This document shows, piece by piece, positions 28,225 to 39,042 of a stretch of DNA of 64,000 nucleotides (position 1 is its first letter; every line of letters begins with the position of its first letter). This DNA is from Rhodococcus triatomae BKS 15-14 (GTDB taxonomy: Bacteria; Actinomycetota; Actinomycetes; Mycobacteriales; Mycobacteriaceae), in assembly GCA_000341795.1 (NCBI GenBank), contig AODO01000028.1, positions 1-64,000 on the forward strand, written 5' to 3'. The translations under genes and the position numbers were made by a program. Under the pieces are notes generated by a model. The model saw only the letters and a list, made by a program, of their open reading frames with translations. It was not told the DNA's origin and searched no databases.

Positions 28225-28596
28225 TCAGCTCACCGCAGTCTCCACCACGACAACCCCGATCATCCAGGTCGCGACGATCAACACGGCGGCGGCAATCGGC
28301 CAGACGAACATCCACCCACCGCGTCGGTGCGAGCGTGCGATCCCGATCCCGGCCGTCACCAGCGCCACCACGATCCCGGTCCAGGCGAACACCGTTGCGG
28401 CGTTGACCGCGCCGAGACTGCAGTCGTCGCGGCAGTTGACGGTCGCCATCTGGAACAGCGCGGCCAGGACGAACGCGTAGAAGGCCAGCACCAACACGGC
28501 GAGGGACAGCACCACCGTTGCGGCGGCATCGGCCCGACGTCGGTTCCGCAACGGGTTCGGGCTGCGTGGTGGTGGGACGGGAGGCCGGGAGGTCAT
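28225..28596 (-). CDS. Small membrane protein, function unknown
   Basis: 123 residues: Pro-rich cytoplasmic N-terminus (MTSRPPVPPPRSPNPLRNRRRAD) and three transmembrane helices, with a Cys pair (VNCRDDCSLG) in the first outer loop that could form a disulfide. ATG 28596 has GGAGA 7 nt upstream. It is convergent with the monooxygenase gene and divergent from the sugar dehydrogenase gene. No family recognised. Confidence 0.7.
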   Translation of the reverse strand: MTSRPPVPPPRSPNPLRNRRRADAAATVVLSLAVLVLAFYAFVLAALFQMATVNCRDDCSLGAVNAATVFAWTGIVVALVTAGIGIARSHRRGGWMFVWPIAAAVLIVATWMIGVVVVETAVS

Positions 28597-28748
28597 GGGG
28601 ATTCTCCTTCCAGGGCAGGGACTCGTCACAGGGTCAGATGCCGCGGCGCGGTGCGAAGTTCCCAGCCGGCGTCGATTCCTCACGGATATCCGGCCCACGA
28701 TCCGTTAGGGTTGGCCAGAATTTGCGGGACGGAACGAGTGGCGCCTAC

Positions 28749-29963
28749 GTGACGGGGGTTCGGACTGTGAGGGCATTCGGAGTCGGCGCGGTACTCGGCG
28801 CGGTGATGGTGGTCGGCACGGCGCAGGCGGCGGGCGCCCAGCCCGCACCGGTCGTCCCGGGACCGGCACTCTCGGTGGCCACCGTCCTGGACGGGCTGTC
28901 CAAGCCGTGGGACGTGGTGCAGGCGCCCGACGGTGCCGTTCTCACCGGGGAACGCTCCGGCAGGTTCGTGGTGTCGCGGCCCGACGGGTCCTCCGGTGAG
29001 GTCGCGGCCGACCTGTCGGATCTGTTCGTCGCGGGCGAGACGGGTCTGATGGGCATCGCGCTGTCCCGCGACTTCGCATCGAATCGCACCCTGTACACGT
29101 GCCAGGGACACCGGAATCCGGGCGCGGCGAGCCCGGCAGGATCGCTCGACACGGGATCGCTCGACACCGGTTCTGTCGACGGCTCCGACCGCGACGTGCG
29201 GGTGGTCTCCTGGACCGTGGACGACAACTGGACGCAGCTCACCCGGGGCGCCGACGTGCTCACCGGAATCCCCATCGGCTCGACCGGACGGCACGGCGGC
29301 TGCCGCGTACTCGCCCACAGCGACGGCACCCTGTACATCGGCGCGGGGGATTCGGCGTCGCCGACCGCCCCGCAGGACCGGTCGTCCCTCGCCGGGAAGG
29401 TGTTGCACGTCAACGTCGACGGAACACCTGCCGCGGGAAATCCCGACCCCGCCGGGCCGGTGTTCACCCTCGGCCACCGCAACGTCCAGGGGCTCGCCGT
29501 ACAGCCCGGAACGGGCCGTCTCTACGGGATCGAACAGGGCACCACTGCCGACGACGAGGTGAACCTGCTCGTCGCCGGATCCAACTACGGATACCGCCCG
29601 GATCGCCTGCCCGGCGTCTACGACGAGTCGGTTCCGATGACCGACCCGAATCGGGTCCCGGGAGCGGTTGCGGCGGTGTGGAGTTCGGGTGCACCGACCA
29701 TCGCCACACCCGGTGGCACCTTCCTGGACGGTGCGAGCTGGGGGGAATGGGCGGGAACGCTCGTCGTCACCAGCCAGCAGGCACAGAAGCTGGTGCTGCT
29801 GCGACTCGCCGCGGACGGACGGTCGGTCACCGAGCAGTCCGTGGCACTGGAAGGACAGTTCGGGCGGCTGCGGTCGGCGACCCTCGCTCCGGACGGCGCG
29901 CTGCTCCTCACCACGGACAACGGGTCGGGCGACAAGGTCCTGCGCGTCACGCCCGCATCCTGA
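28749..29963 (+). CDS. Secreted PQQ-type sugar dehydrogenase (GSDH-family beta-propeller)
   Basis: 404 residues with a Sec-type signal (VGAVLGAVMVVGTAQAAGA). It is a glucose/sorbosone dehydrogenase-like six-bladed propeller: SKPWDVVQAPDGAVLTGERSGR, ETGLMGIALSRDF, GRHGGCRVLAHSDGTLYIGAGD, FTLGHRNVQGLAVQP and GSNYGYRP are typical. Such enzymes oxidise aldoses outside the membrane with PQQ. A short insert with repeated SLDTG units lies at residues 134-150. GTG 28749 or GTG 28767 may start translation. The next gene starts 26 nt downstream, so they probably form an operon. Confidence 0.83.
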   Translation: MTGVRTVRAFGVGAVLGAVMVVGTAQAAGAQPAPVVPGPALSVATVLDGLSKPWDVVQAPDGAVLTGERSGRFVVSRPDGSSGEVAADLSDLFVAGETGLMGIALSRDFASNRTLYTCQGHRNPGAASPAGSLDTGSLDTGSVDGSDRDVRVVSWTVDDNWTQLTRGADVLTGIPIGSTGRHGGCRVLAHSDGTLYIGAGDSASPTAPQDRSSLAGKVLHVNVDGTPAAGNPDPAGPVFTLGHRNVQGLAVQPGTGRLYGIEQGTTADDEVNLLVAGSNYGYRPDRLPGVYDESVPMTDPNRVPGAVAAVWSSGAPTIATPGGTFLDGASWGEWAGTLVVTSQQAQKLVLLRLAADGRSVTEQSVALEGQFGRLRSATLAPDGALLLTTDNGSGDKVLRVTPAS

Positions 29964-29989
29964 CCCGCCACGTCGATCGGAGTGTCACC

Positions 29990-30895
29990 ATGTGTTCGCC
30001 AGAGGTGATGGCGCAGGTACGGGACACGATCGAGCGAGACTCGCGCCGCGCGGGGATGCGCCGTCGTGACCTGTTCGGGGCCGCCGGCCTCGCCGCGCTG
30101 GGCGCCCTCGCGGCGCCTCGGACCGCGGCGGCCGCACCGGTGTCCTCCTCGGGTACCGTCGTCGACCTCACGCACACCCTGACGCCGGATTTCCCGGTGT
30201 GGCCCGGAAATCCGCAGTTCGCGATGCGCCCGGTCGCCACCCTCGGCGGGGTCGGCTCGGTGGACACCGGCTCGGTGGACACCGGATCCCTCGGCCCGGC
30301 CAACCCCGCGAGTGGATTCGCGGTCAACGAACTCACCTACTGGGAGCACACCGGTACCCACCTCGACGCACCCGCGCACAAGATCGCCGGTGGGGCGACG
30401 GCGGAGGTGTTGCCGGTGGCGGACTTCGTCGCCCCCGTCGTCGTGGTCGACATCGCGGCGCGGGCGAGTTCCGACGCCGACACCGTCCTCACCGTCGCCG
30501 ACCTGCGCGACTGGGAACGCGCGCACGGACGCATTCCCGCCCGCGCGCTCGTCGCCATGCACTCGGGCTGGGAGACGCGGCTCGCCGTCCCCGGCGGTTT
30601 CACCAACCTCGACGCGGCCGGCGTGCCGCACGCGCCGGGCTTCGACTCGGACGCCGTCGACTTCCTCGTCGCCGAGCGTGACATCGTCGGGATCGGCGTC
30701 GACACCCTCAGTCTCGACCACGCCAGCAGTCGTGACCACGGTGCCCACGTCGCCTGTCTCGGCGCGGGACGCTACGGCATCGAGGCCCTCGCGAATCTCG
30801 GCGCGATCCCCCCGGTCGGCGCGACCGTCGTGGTCGGGGCTCCGAAACACGTTGCGGCGACCGGTGGTCCGTGCCGGGTGCTGGCCCTCCTCTGA
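29990..30895 (+). CDS. Tat-exported cyclase-family metal-dependent hydrolase
   Basis: 301-residue member of the cyclase/kynurenine formamidase family. The metal motif HTGTHLDAPAH is intact, with VVDLTHTLTPDFPVWPGNP before it and GVDTLSLDHASSRDH after. The leader has a twin-arginine motif (GMRRRDLFGAAGLAALGAL), so it is exported folded, probably with bound Mn or Zn. Residues near 85-95 hold repeated SVDTG units like those in the upstream dehydrogenase. ATG 29990 has GGAG 8 nt upstream. Substrate unknown; a lactone or amide released by the dehydrogenase is a guess. Confidence 0.82.
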   Translation: MCSPEVMAQVRDTIERDSRRAGMRRRDLFGAAGLAALGALAAPRTAAAAPVSSSGTVVDLTHTLTPDFPVWPGNPQFAMRPVATLGGVGSVDTGSVDTGSLGPANPASGFAVNELTYWEHTGTHLDAPAHKIAGGATAEVLPVADFVAPVVVVDIAARASSDADTVLTVADLRDWERAHGRIPARALVAMHSGWETRLAVPGGFTNLDAAGVPHAPGFDSDAVDFLVAERDIVGIGVDTLSLDHASSRDHGAHVACLGAGRYGIEALANLGAIPPVGATVVVGAPKHVAATGGPCRVLALL

Positions 30896-30931
30896 CCCGC
30901 GAGGCGGGCCGTCGATCCGCTCACGACTGCG

Positions 30932-31186
30932 TCAGGAGGCGGGGATGCGGTAGCGCGGTCCCACGGCCAGATACAGGGTGTAGCCGATGAGGGCGACCGT
31001 GTACAGGACTGTCGGCACGGCCAGCGCGAGTGCGTTGACGGAGTCACCCGATGCCGAGCCGACGACCGCGAGGAGCACCGCCATGAAAAGGGTCGTTGCC
31101 GCGCCCAGCCACACCCACACAGCGGCGAACACGGCGCACGCGATCGCGAACGCGGACCGAGCCGCATCCCACCTCGCAGGATTCAT
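30932..31186 (-). CDS. Small membrane protein downstream of acyl-CoA oxidase-like gene
   Basis: 84 residues with two transmembrane helices (FAIACAVFAAVWVWLGAATTLFMAVLLAVVG and LALAVPTVLYTVALIGYTLYLAVG). ATG 31186 overlaps the stop of the upstream gene (ATGA), so it is translationally coupled to it. No family recognised. It is convergent with the cyclase gene; a small CCCGC/GCGGG hairpin lies between the ends. Confidence 0.65.
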   Translation of the reverse strand: MNPARWDAARSAFAIACAVFAAVWVWLGAATTLFMAVLLAVVGSASGDSVNALALAVPTVLYTVALIGYTLYLAVGPRYRIPAS

Positions 31187-33108
31187 CGAATCCGGTCGAG
31201 CATCGCCGCGCCGCGCGCGGACTCCGGCACACCGAACCCCTCCACCAGCGTGAGCGCGTGCGGGCGCAGGCTTCGGCACCGTTCGTTGACACCGCGGGTG
31301 ACGGCCTTCGCGCGTTCGACCGACAGGTGCCGGTGTTCGATGAACCACGCCTTGTCGTCCTCGATCACGGACAGTGCGAAGAGATCGCACAGGTCGCCGA
31401 GCAACTCGGCGGCCGCCTCGTCCTCACACGAGTCGATGCCCGCGACGAAGGCCTCCAGCACCACCCGGTCGATGTGGGCCTCGGCGGCCCGCAGCACGTG
31501 GTCCTGCACGAAATTGAAGGCGTCGAAAGGGTCGTCCTCTCGCTTGCTCGCACCCTGCAGTCGCCGTGCCGCCGTCGACAGCAGGTACTCCTCGCGGTCG
31601 GAGAACATCGTGAGCTGGGTGCCGCGGTTGAACAGGCTGCCGTCCTCCTCGTTGTCCTGCCTGGTGTCGAGGATCGTCTGGATGATCTGCTGCGCGGCGG
31701 TGCGCTTCTTGACGATGTCGGAGACGGTGGTCGCGGCGAAGCGCATCCACTCGACCGGACTCATCCCCTGCACCTCGTCGGCGTACGCGGTGAGCAGCTC
31801 CTTCGCGACCAGCTGGGTGAGCACGTGGTTGTCGCCCTCGAACGTGGTGAACACGTCGCTGTCCGCCTTCAACGCGACCAGCCTGTTCTCGGTGAGGTAG
31901 CCCGCGCCGCCGCACGCTTCCCGGGCTTCCTGGATCGCCCGCGTCGCGTGCCAGGTGTTCGCCGCCTTCAAGCCCGCCGCCCGGGCCTCCAACTCCCGCT
32001 GGTCCTGCGAATCGACCTCGTCGGCCGTCTGGATCTCGTGCAGTCGTGTGACGAGTTCGTTCTGGGCGAAGTGCAGCGCGTACGACCGGGCGATCAACGG
32101 CAGCAGTCGGCGCTGATGGACGAGGTAGTCCATGATCAGCACCTCGTCACCCGAGTCGGGCCGGTCGAACTGCCTGCGTTGCACCGCATACCGGGTCGCG
32201 ATGTCCAGGGCCACGCGCGCCGCGGCGCCGGCCGCGCCGCCCACCGTCACTCGGCCTCGCACCAGGGTTCCCACCATCGTGAAGAACCGGCGGTTCGGGC
32301 TGTCGATCGGTGAGGAGTAGGCGCCGTCGGGTGCGACGTCGGCGTAGCGGTTGAGGAGGTTCTCCCGCGGGATCCGCACGTGGTCGAAGACGATGCGTCC
32401 GTTGTCGACGCCGGGCAGTCCGCCCTTGTGCCCGCAGTCCGAGGTGGTGACACCGGGCAGGTCGGCGCCGTCGTCGTCGCGGATCGGGACGAGGAAGCAG
32501 TGCACGCCCTTCGACTCCGGCTCCTCGCCCGGTGCGGCGGTGATCAACTGCGCGAACACGGCCGCCATCCGCGCGTGCTGCGCGGCACCGCCGATGTAGT
32601 CCTTGCGCGACGACGTCGTGGGGGAGTGGACGACGAACTCTCCGGCGTACGCGTCGTACGTGGCCGTCGTCTCCAGCGACTGCACGTCGCTACCGTGCCC
32701 GGTCTCCGTCATGGCGAAACATCCGAGCAGATCGAGGTCGATGGTGGGCCGGACGTACCGCTCGTGATGGGTGGCGGTGCCGAGGTTCTCGATCGCGCCG
32801 CCGAACAGACCCCACTGCACGCCCGACTTGACCATCAGTGACAGATCCGACATCGCGAGCATCTCGATGCCCGTGACCGCAGCGCCGACGTCACCGGTGC
32901 CGCCGTGCGCGACGGCGAAACCGTCTGCAGCGTAGCCCGACTCGGCGAGCAGGCGCATCTGGGACAGGGTCGTCGCCCGAGCGGCGTCGAGGTCCGGCGT
33001 GAAATGCGGAGCGAACTCGGGCCGGGAGAGGTCGAGCCGCACCTTCTCCCGCACGTCGTGCCAGCGTCCGCCGAGAGTGGTCCGAAGGTGGTCTGCGGTG
33101 GTAGCCAT
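31183..33108 (-). CDS. Acyl-CoA dehydrogenase/oxidase family protein
   Basis: 641-residue flavoprotein, longer than a typical 380-residue acyl-CoA dehydrogenase and matching acyl-CoA oxidase-like architecture. FAD/substrate motif CFAMTETGHGSDVQSLET, lid region DYIGGAAQHARM, FAD-dimer segment RYAVQRRQF, and catalytic Glu in VFTTFEGDNHVLTQLVAKEL, the TxEGDN form seen in acyl-CoA oxidases. C-terminal 200 residues form a second helical domain. It would introduce the 2,3-double bond in beta-oxidation. The chain length handled is unknown. Confidence 0.87.
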   Translation of the reverse strand: MATTADHLRTTLGGRWHDVREKVRLDLSRPEFAPHFTPDLDAARATTLSQMRLLAESGYAADGFAVAHGGTGDVGAAVTGIEMLAMSDLSLMVKSGVQWGLFGGAIENLGTATHHERYVRPTIDLDLLGCFAMTETGHGSDVQSLETTATYDAYAGEFVVHSPTTSSRKDYIGGAAQHARMAAVFAQLITAAPGEEPESKGVHCFLVPIRDDDGADLPGVTTSDCGHKGGLPGVDNGRIVFDHVRIPRENLLNRYADVAPDGAYSSPIDSPNRRFFTMVGTLVRGRVTVGGAAGAAARVALDIATRYAVQRRQFDRPDSGDEVLIMDYLVHQRRLLPLIARSYALHFAQNELVTRLHEIQTADEVDSQDQRELEARAAGLKAANTWHATRAIQEAREACGGAGYLTENRLVALKADSDVFTTFEGDNHVLTQLVAKELLTAYADEVQGMSPVEWMRFAATTVSDIVKKRTAAQQIIQTILDTRQDNEEDGSLFNRGTQLTMFSDREEYLLSTAARRLQGASKREDDPFDAFNFVQDHVLRAAEAHIDRVVLEAFVAGIDSCEDEAAAELLGDLCDLFALSVIEDDKAWFIEHRHLSVERAKAVTRGVNERCRSLRPHALTLVEGFGVPESARGAAMLDRIR

Positions 33109-33117
33109 ACAGCCAAC

Positions 33118-34215
33118 CTACTGAACCGGCGGCGCCAGCGCGGGGTGCAGCGTCACCTCCTGGGCCTTGACCACGAAGAACACCCGTCTGCCCGGCGCGA
33201 GATCGAGCTCCGCGACCGAGGCGGGCGTGACATCCGCCGCGAGCCCGGCGCTGCCGTCCGGGTTCTCCTCGGCGCGGACCCGGACCGCGGCCCCGTGCAG
33301 TTCGAGTTCGCCGACGGTGACGGCGACACAGTTGCGCGGGCTGCCGTGCGGCGGTTCGGTGTGGACCGCGACCGCGGCCGGCCGGAACAGTGCGACCGCG
33401 GACGAGCCTATCGGCGTCGCACCCGGTCCGTCGACGCCGGAAACCGTCACGCCCCACGGTGTTTCGAGTGAATCGTTCCCGATCCGAATGCCCGAGAGGA
33501 TGTTCACCCCCGCGATGCGGGCGGCGAACGCGCTGCGCGGCGTGGCGAGAACCTCGCGAACCGTGCCGGATTCCACGACGTGACCCGCCTCGACGACGGC
33601 GACCCGGTCGGCGAGCGCGAGCGCGTCGAGCAGGTCGTGGGTGACGATCACCGCGGTCCGGCCCTCGTCCCGCAGGATGCGGCGCAGCAGCTTGCGGAGC
33701 GCCGGTGCAACGGCGACGTCGAGCGCCGCCATCGGCTCGTCCAGCAGCAGCAGGCGAGGCTGCGCGGCGAGCGCGCGGGCAATCGCGATCCGCTGCGCCT
33801 GGCCGCCGGAGAGCTGCGACGGCCGCCTGTTCGCGAGGGCCGTGGCGTCCACCTCGCGCAGCCAGTACTCGGCGACCGACCCGGCCTCGGTGCGGGACAG
33901 GCCACGGCTGCGCGGCGCGAACGCGACGTTGGCCCGAGCGGTCATGTGCGGGAACAACAGTGGCTGCTGCGAGAGCAGTGCGACACCCCGGTCGTGCGGG
34001 GGGACGACAACGCCGGTCGCCGTATCGGTGAGCGTCCGGTCGCCCAGCGTCACCACGCCCTCGTCCGGGCGCAGCAGCCCGGCGATCAGACCGAGCAACG
34101 TCGACTTTCCGGCGCCGTTCGGCCCGAGGACCGCCAGCACTTCGCCGTCACCGAGTTCGATGTCGAATGCGGCGCCCCGGTGGGCGAGCCGAGCCCTGAC
34201 CCGTAGCGCCCTCAC
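33118..34215 (-). CDS. modC: Molybdate ABC transporter ATP-binding protein
   Basis: 365 residues. ATPase domain with Walker [10 protein letters not shown], signature [15 protein letters not shown], Walker [13 protein letters not shown] and switch His in VIVTHD. A C-terminal TOBE/MOP molybdate-binding domain follows from about residue 290 ([15 protein letters not shown], then [11 protein letters not shown]). GTG 34215 overlaps the modB stop, giving coupled translation. It energises molybdate import through ModB. Ends 9 nt before the acyl-CoA oxidase-like gene on the same strand. Confidence 0.92.
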   Translation of the reverse strand: MRALRVRARLAHRGAAFDIELGDGEVLAVLGPNGAGKSTLLGLIAGLLRPDEGVVTLGDRTLTDTATGVVVPPHDRGVALLSQQPLLFPHMTARANVAFAPRSRGLSRTEAGSVAEYWLREVDATALANRRPSQLSGGQAQRIAIARALAAQPRLLLLDEPMAALDVAVAPALRKLLRRILRDEGRTAVIVTHDLLDALALADRVAVVEAGHVVESGTVREVLATPRSAFAARIAGVNILSGIRIGNDSLETPWGVTVSGVDGPGATPIGSSAVALFRPAAVAVHTEPPHGSPRNCVAVTVGELELHGAAVRVRAEENPDGSAGLAADVTPASVAELDLAPGRRVFFVVKAQEVTLHPALAPPVQ

Positions 34216-35024
34216 AGCACGGCCGCCCGGCCACGATGGGTCAGCAGCACGACCACCGCCGCGACGACGATCAGCAGCAGCGACAGCGCCACGGCGGCCT
34301 GCGGGTCGGTTTCCCGCTGCAGGTAGATCTCCAACGGCAGGGTGCGGGTGACGCCCTGCAGCGACCCGGCGAACGTGATGGTGGCGCCGAACTCGCCGAG
34401 CGCGCGGGCGAAGGCGAGCACCGCGCCGGACGCCAGCCCGGGCAGCACCAGTGGCAACGTCACCCGGCGCAGCACCGTCGTCGGACGTGCTCCGAGCGTC
34501 GCGGCCACCTCCTCGTAGCGCCGCCCGGCGACCCGCAGCGCACCCTCCAGGCTGACCACGAGGAACGGGAGCGAGACGAACGTCTGTGCCAGCACCACCG
34601 CGGTCGTGGAGAACGCGATCCGGATGCCGAACGCATCGAGATGCTCGCCGAGCAGTCCGTTCCGGCCGAACGTGTAGAGGAGGGCGATGCCGCCCACCAC
34701 CGGGGGCATCACGAGCGGAAGCAACACCAGTGACCGCAACGCCGAGCGACCTCGAAAACGGCCGCGCGCCAACACCAGCGCCATCGGGACGCCGACGACG
34801 ATGCAGGCGACGGTGCTCGCCGTCGCGGTCTTCAGGCTGAGCGCCAGCGCGGTGCGGGCGGACTCGGACGTGACGAGGGAAAGGAAGTTGCCCCAGTCGA
34901 TCTCGAGGAGCACGGCGACCAGGGGAAGGATCAGGAACGCGGCGCCGATCGCGGCGGGCAGACATGTCCAGCCGGGCAGGCCGATGCGCACCTGCCCGTC
35001 CGGATCGGCGGTGGCGCGGGTCAT
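34212..35024 (-). CDS. modB: Molybdate ABC transporter permease
   Basis: 270-residue inner-membrane permease with six predicted helices. The EAA loop reads [30 protein letters not shown], and [27 protein letters not shown] is typical of ModB proteins. ATG 35024 was chosen over an upstream frame extension of 42 codons that would enter the regulator gene. It sits between the regulator and modC and works with ModA encoded divergently at 35748. Confidence 0.93.
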   Translation of the reverse strand: MTRATADPDGQVRIGLPGWTCLPAAIGAAFLILPLVAVLLEIDWGNFLSLVTSESARTALALSLKTATASTVACIVVGVPMALVLARGRFRGRSALRSLVLLPLVMPPVVGGIALLYTFGRNGLLGEHLDAFGIRIAFSTTAVVLAQTFVSLPFLVVSLEGALRVAGRRYEEVAATLGARPTTVLRRVTLPLVLPGLASGAVLAFARALGEFGATITFAGSLQGVTRTLPLEIYLQRETDPQAAVALSLLLIVVAAVVVLLTHRGRAAVL

Positions 35025-35049
35025 GGTCGGACCTGCCGGACGACCGGTG

Positions 35050-35454
35050 TCACGACGAGCCCTCGGGTGTCTCGACGATGACCGTGGTGGCCTTGACCAT
35101 CGCCACGGCCACCGAACCCGGCTCGAGCCCGAGTTCGCGAACCGACGCACTGCTCATCAGCGACACCACCGTGAAGGGACCGCACTGCATCTGCACCTCG
35201 GCCATGACGGTGTCGGTGGTGACCTTGGTGACCAGACCGACGAGCCGGTTCCGGGCCGACGTGCCCGACCCGAGCGGGTTCGGCGGCGGGGACGCGTGCG
35301 CGACGGCGAACTCGGCGAGCACCTTCCCGTCGACGACCATGCGGCCCGAGGTGTCCTTCGACGCCGCCAGCGCTCCGCTGTCGATCCAGCGGCGCACGGT
35401 GTCGTCGCTGACCCCGAGCAGTCCGGCGGCGTCCTTGATGCGCAGCGATGGCAT
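35050..35454 (-). CDS. Molybdate-responsive HTH-MOP regulator
   Basis: 134 residues: a MerR/excisionase-type HTH ([24 protein letters not shown]) joined to one molybdopterin-type TOBE domain ([35 protein letters not shown]). It plausibly senses molybdate and controls the divergent modA promoter and its own modBC operon, replacing the larger E. coli ModE. GAGGAG precedes ATG 35454. The modB start lies 25 nt downstream. Confidence 0.85.
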   Translation of the reverse strand: MPSLRIKDAAGLLGVSDDTVRRWIDSGALAASKDTSGRMVVDGKVLAEFAVAHASPPPNPLGSGTSARNRLVGLVTKVTTDTVMAEVQMQCGPFTVVSLMSSASVRELGLEPGSVAVAMVKATTVIVETPEGSS

Positions 35455-35603
35455 GGCGCTCCTCTGCAAGCTGCGGCGAGCCTCATTCGGCCCGGTCCAC
35501 GGACATTTCACAGAGATTCTGCCGCATCTGCGGAAATGCCGCGCAGGGAGTCCGAGTTGCCCGACGCCGGGCGCCGCCGCGTGAAGCTCGTGCCCGCATT
35601 ATC

Positions 35604-35675
35604 GGATTCAACCGCTCCTTGAAGACGCAAATGATAGTGAATTGCTATTCTCCAACCGCGCATGAGGTTGAATCC
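35604..35675. promoter_or_regulatory. modA / regulator intergenic promoter region with spaced inverted repeat
   Basis: The 293-nt gap 35455-35747 contains unusually AT-rich DNA. GGATTCAACC (35604-35613) and GGTTGAATCC (35666-35675) form a perfect 10-bp inverted repeat 52 nt apart, enclosing ATAG-N7-CTAT (35634-35648) and a -10-like TATTCT (35646-35651). This is the likely control region of modA, and perhaps of the divergent operon, by the HTH-MOP regulator. Confidence 0.5.
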
Positions 35676-35747
35676 GTATGCGCCCACGTTGTCGCCTCAA
35701 CGCCGCGGTGACGACCCCGTCCCGCAACCACCTCAGGAGATCAGCGA

Positions 35748-36548
35748 ATGAAGCGGCCCTTCGGCACGACCCTGCTCGCACTGACGGCGGCGGCCCTCGT
35801 CGCCGGATGCTCGTCCGACCAGGGGGGCGACCCGACGGCCCCCACCACCGGTTCCGCGTCGGCCGAGCAGATCACCGGCGACCTCACGGTCTTCGCCGCG
35901 GCCTCGCTCAAGGCCACGTTCACGGCGCTGGGCGAGCAGTTCGAAGCCGACCACCCCGGTGCCACCGTCGAGTTCAACTTCGCCGGGTCGTCGGATCTGG
36001 TCGCGCAACTGACCCAGGGCGCTCCCGCCGATGTCTTCGCCTCGGCCGACACCGCGAACATGACGAAGGCCGTCGACGCCGACCTCGTCGCGGGCGACCC
36101 GGTCGACTTCGCCACCAACACCCTGACCATCGTCACGCCGCCCGGAAACCCGAAGAACATCACCTCGTTCGCCGATCTCGCGGTGCCCGGGAACCAGGTC
36201 GTCGTGTGTGCGCTGCAGGTCCCGTGCGGGGCGGCGACGAAGAAGATCGAGGATGCCACCGGCGTCGACGTCGCCCCGGTCAGCGAAGAGTCCTCCGTCA
36301 CCGACGTCCTGGGGAAGGTCACCACCGGGCAGGCCGACGCCGGCCTGGTCTACGTCACCGACGCCGCCGGCGCGGGGGACGCCGTGGTCACGGTCGAGTT
36401 CCCCGAGTCGTCCACCGTGGTGAACACCTACCCGATCGCCACCCTGACCAGCGCGCGGAACCCGACCGCGGCACAGGCGTTCGTCGACCTCGTCACCGGT
36501 CCCGAGGGGCGGAAGGTGCTCGGTGACGCCGGCTTCGCCGCACCCTGA
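35748..36548 (+). CDS. modA: Molybdate-binding lipoprotein
   Basis: 266-residue extracytoplasmic binding protein. Type II signal with lipobox LVAGC, then a typical ModA fold: LTVFAAASLKATFTALGEQFE, FNFAGSSDLVAQLTQGAPADVFASAD, ALQVPCGAATKKI, GLVYVTDA and AQAFVDLVTGPEGRKVLGDAGF. It delivers molybdate or tungstate to ModBC. ATG 35748 follows AGGAGA. It is divergent from the HTH-MOP regulator and modBC, an unusual split of the modABC unit. Confidence 0.94.
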   Translation: MKRPFGTTLLALTAAALVAGCSSDQGGDPTAPTTGSASAEQITGDLTVFAAASLKATFTALGEQFEADHPGATVEFNFAGSSDLVAQLTQGAPADVFASADTANMTKAVDADLVAGDPVDFATNTLTIVTPPGNPKNITSFADLAVPGNQVVVCALQVPCGAATKKIEDATGVDVAPVSEESSVTDVLGKVTTGQADAGLVYVTDAAGAGDAVVTVEFPESSTVVNTYPIATLTSARNPTAAQAFVDLVTGPEGRKVLGDAGFAAP

Positions 36549-36575
36549 CCGAAACCCGCCGCGGCAGTGGTGGAT

Positions 36576-38375
<1,800 letters not shown>

Positions 38376-38473
38376 CGGGTCGTCGCCGACCGGTCGAACC
38401 GACACCTCGGCGTGACCGTGTCGACGTCATAGCGGTGGCGGACGGCGCTCGCATCGTGTTTCATCGGTGGACT

Positions 38474-38848
38474 ATGAGCGCAGTCACACGAATCGCCCGA
38501 ATCGCCACGGTCGCCGCCGGCTCCGTGGCCGTGCTGGCCTCCACCGCGGCCCTCGCGTCCGCCGCGACGTCCGCCGCGGCCGTCGCCGAGCGGTTCACCC
38601 CGCTGGCGGGCGGGTCGCACACCGAGTACCTCGTCAACCCGGTGGTCACCCAGGACGACCTGCTCTACACGAACAAGGACTTCACGGCGATCCCCGGCGT
38701 GATGGCGCACAGCATCGACGGCCACAACTTCTCCTTCTACCGGCTCGTCGACGGCGCCCGCATCTCGATGGCGCGCGTCAACGAGGTGTGCCTGCCCACC
38801 GGCGTCTGCCACGGATTCATCATCGACGCGCCCAGCCCGGTCTTCTGA
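38474..38848 (+). CDS. Small secreted protein, unknown function
   Basis: 124 residues. Signal peptide of about 30 residues (IATVAAGSVAVLASTAALASAAT), then a compact domain with HTEYLVNPVVTQDDLLYTNKDF and two Cys close to the end (VCLPTGVCHGF) that may form a disulfide loop. No family recognised. It lies 98 nt after hppD on the same strand, with two hairpins after its stop. Confidence 0.7.
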   Translation: MSAVTRIARIATVAAGSVAVLASTAALASAATSAAAVAERFTPLAGGSHTEYLVNPVVTQDDLLYTNKDFTAIPGVMAHSIDGHNFSFYRLVDGARISMARVNEVCLPTGVCHGFIIDAPSPVF

Positions 38849-38864
38849 CCGGCGCCTCCCTCCG

Positions 38865-38947
38865 GATGCCACCTCCTCCCGGCTGTGGCATCGACTGATC
38901 GCCCACTGCTCCGTTCGAGGCCCGCGACCACGCGTCCCGGGCCTCGA
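38865..38947 (+). terminator. Two hairpins before hemL
   Basis: Hairpin 1: GATGCCAC/GTGGCATC (38865-38872 and 38885-38892). Hairpin 2: TCGAGGCCCG/CGGGCCTCGA (38915-38924 and 38938-38947). They probably end transcription of the secreted-protein gene. Confidence 0.65.
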
Positions 38948-38992
38948 TCCGTTCCCGCCGGGTCTGCGATGCGACAGGTGTCCGATTTCGTC

Positions 38993-39015
38993 TCCGACAC
39001 CCTGTCGTTGTCGGA
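38993..39015. promoter_or_regulatory. Inverted repeat upstream of hemL
   Basis: TCCGACA (38993-38999) and TGTCGGA (39009-39015) form a 7-bp inverted repeat with a 9-nt spacer, 28 nt before the hemL GTG. A related half-site TGTCCGA lies just upstream (about 38979). Possible operator for hemL; regulator unknown. Confidence 0.35.
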
Positions 39016-39042
39016 ATCTCGGGAACTGGGACACTGGAGGCC

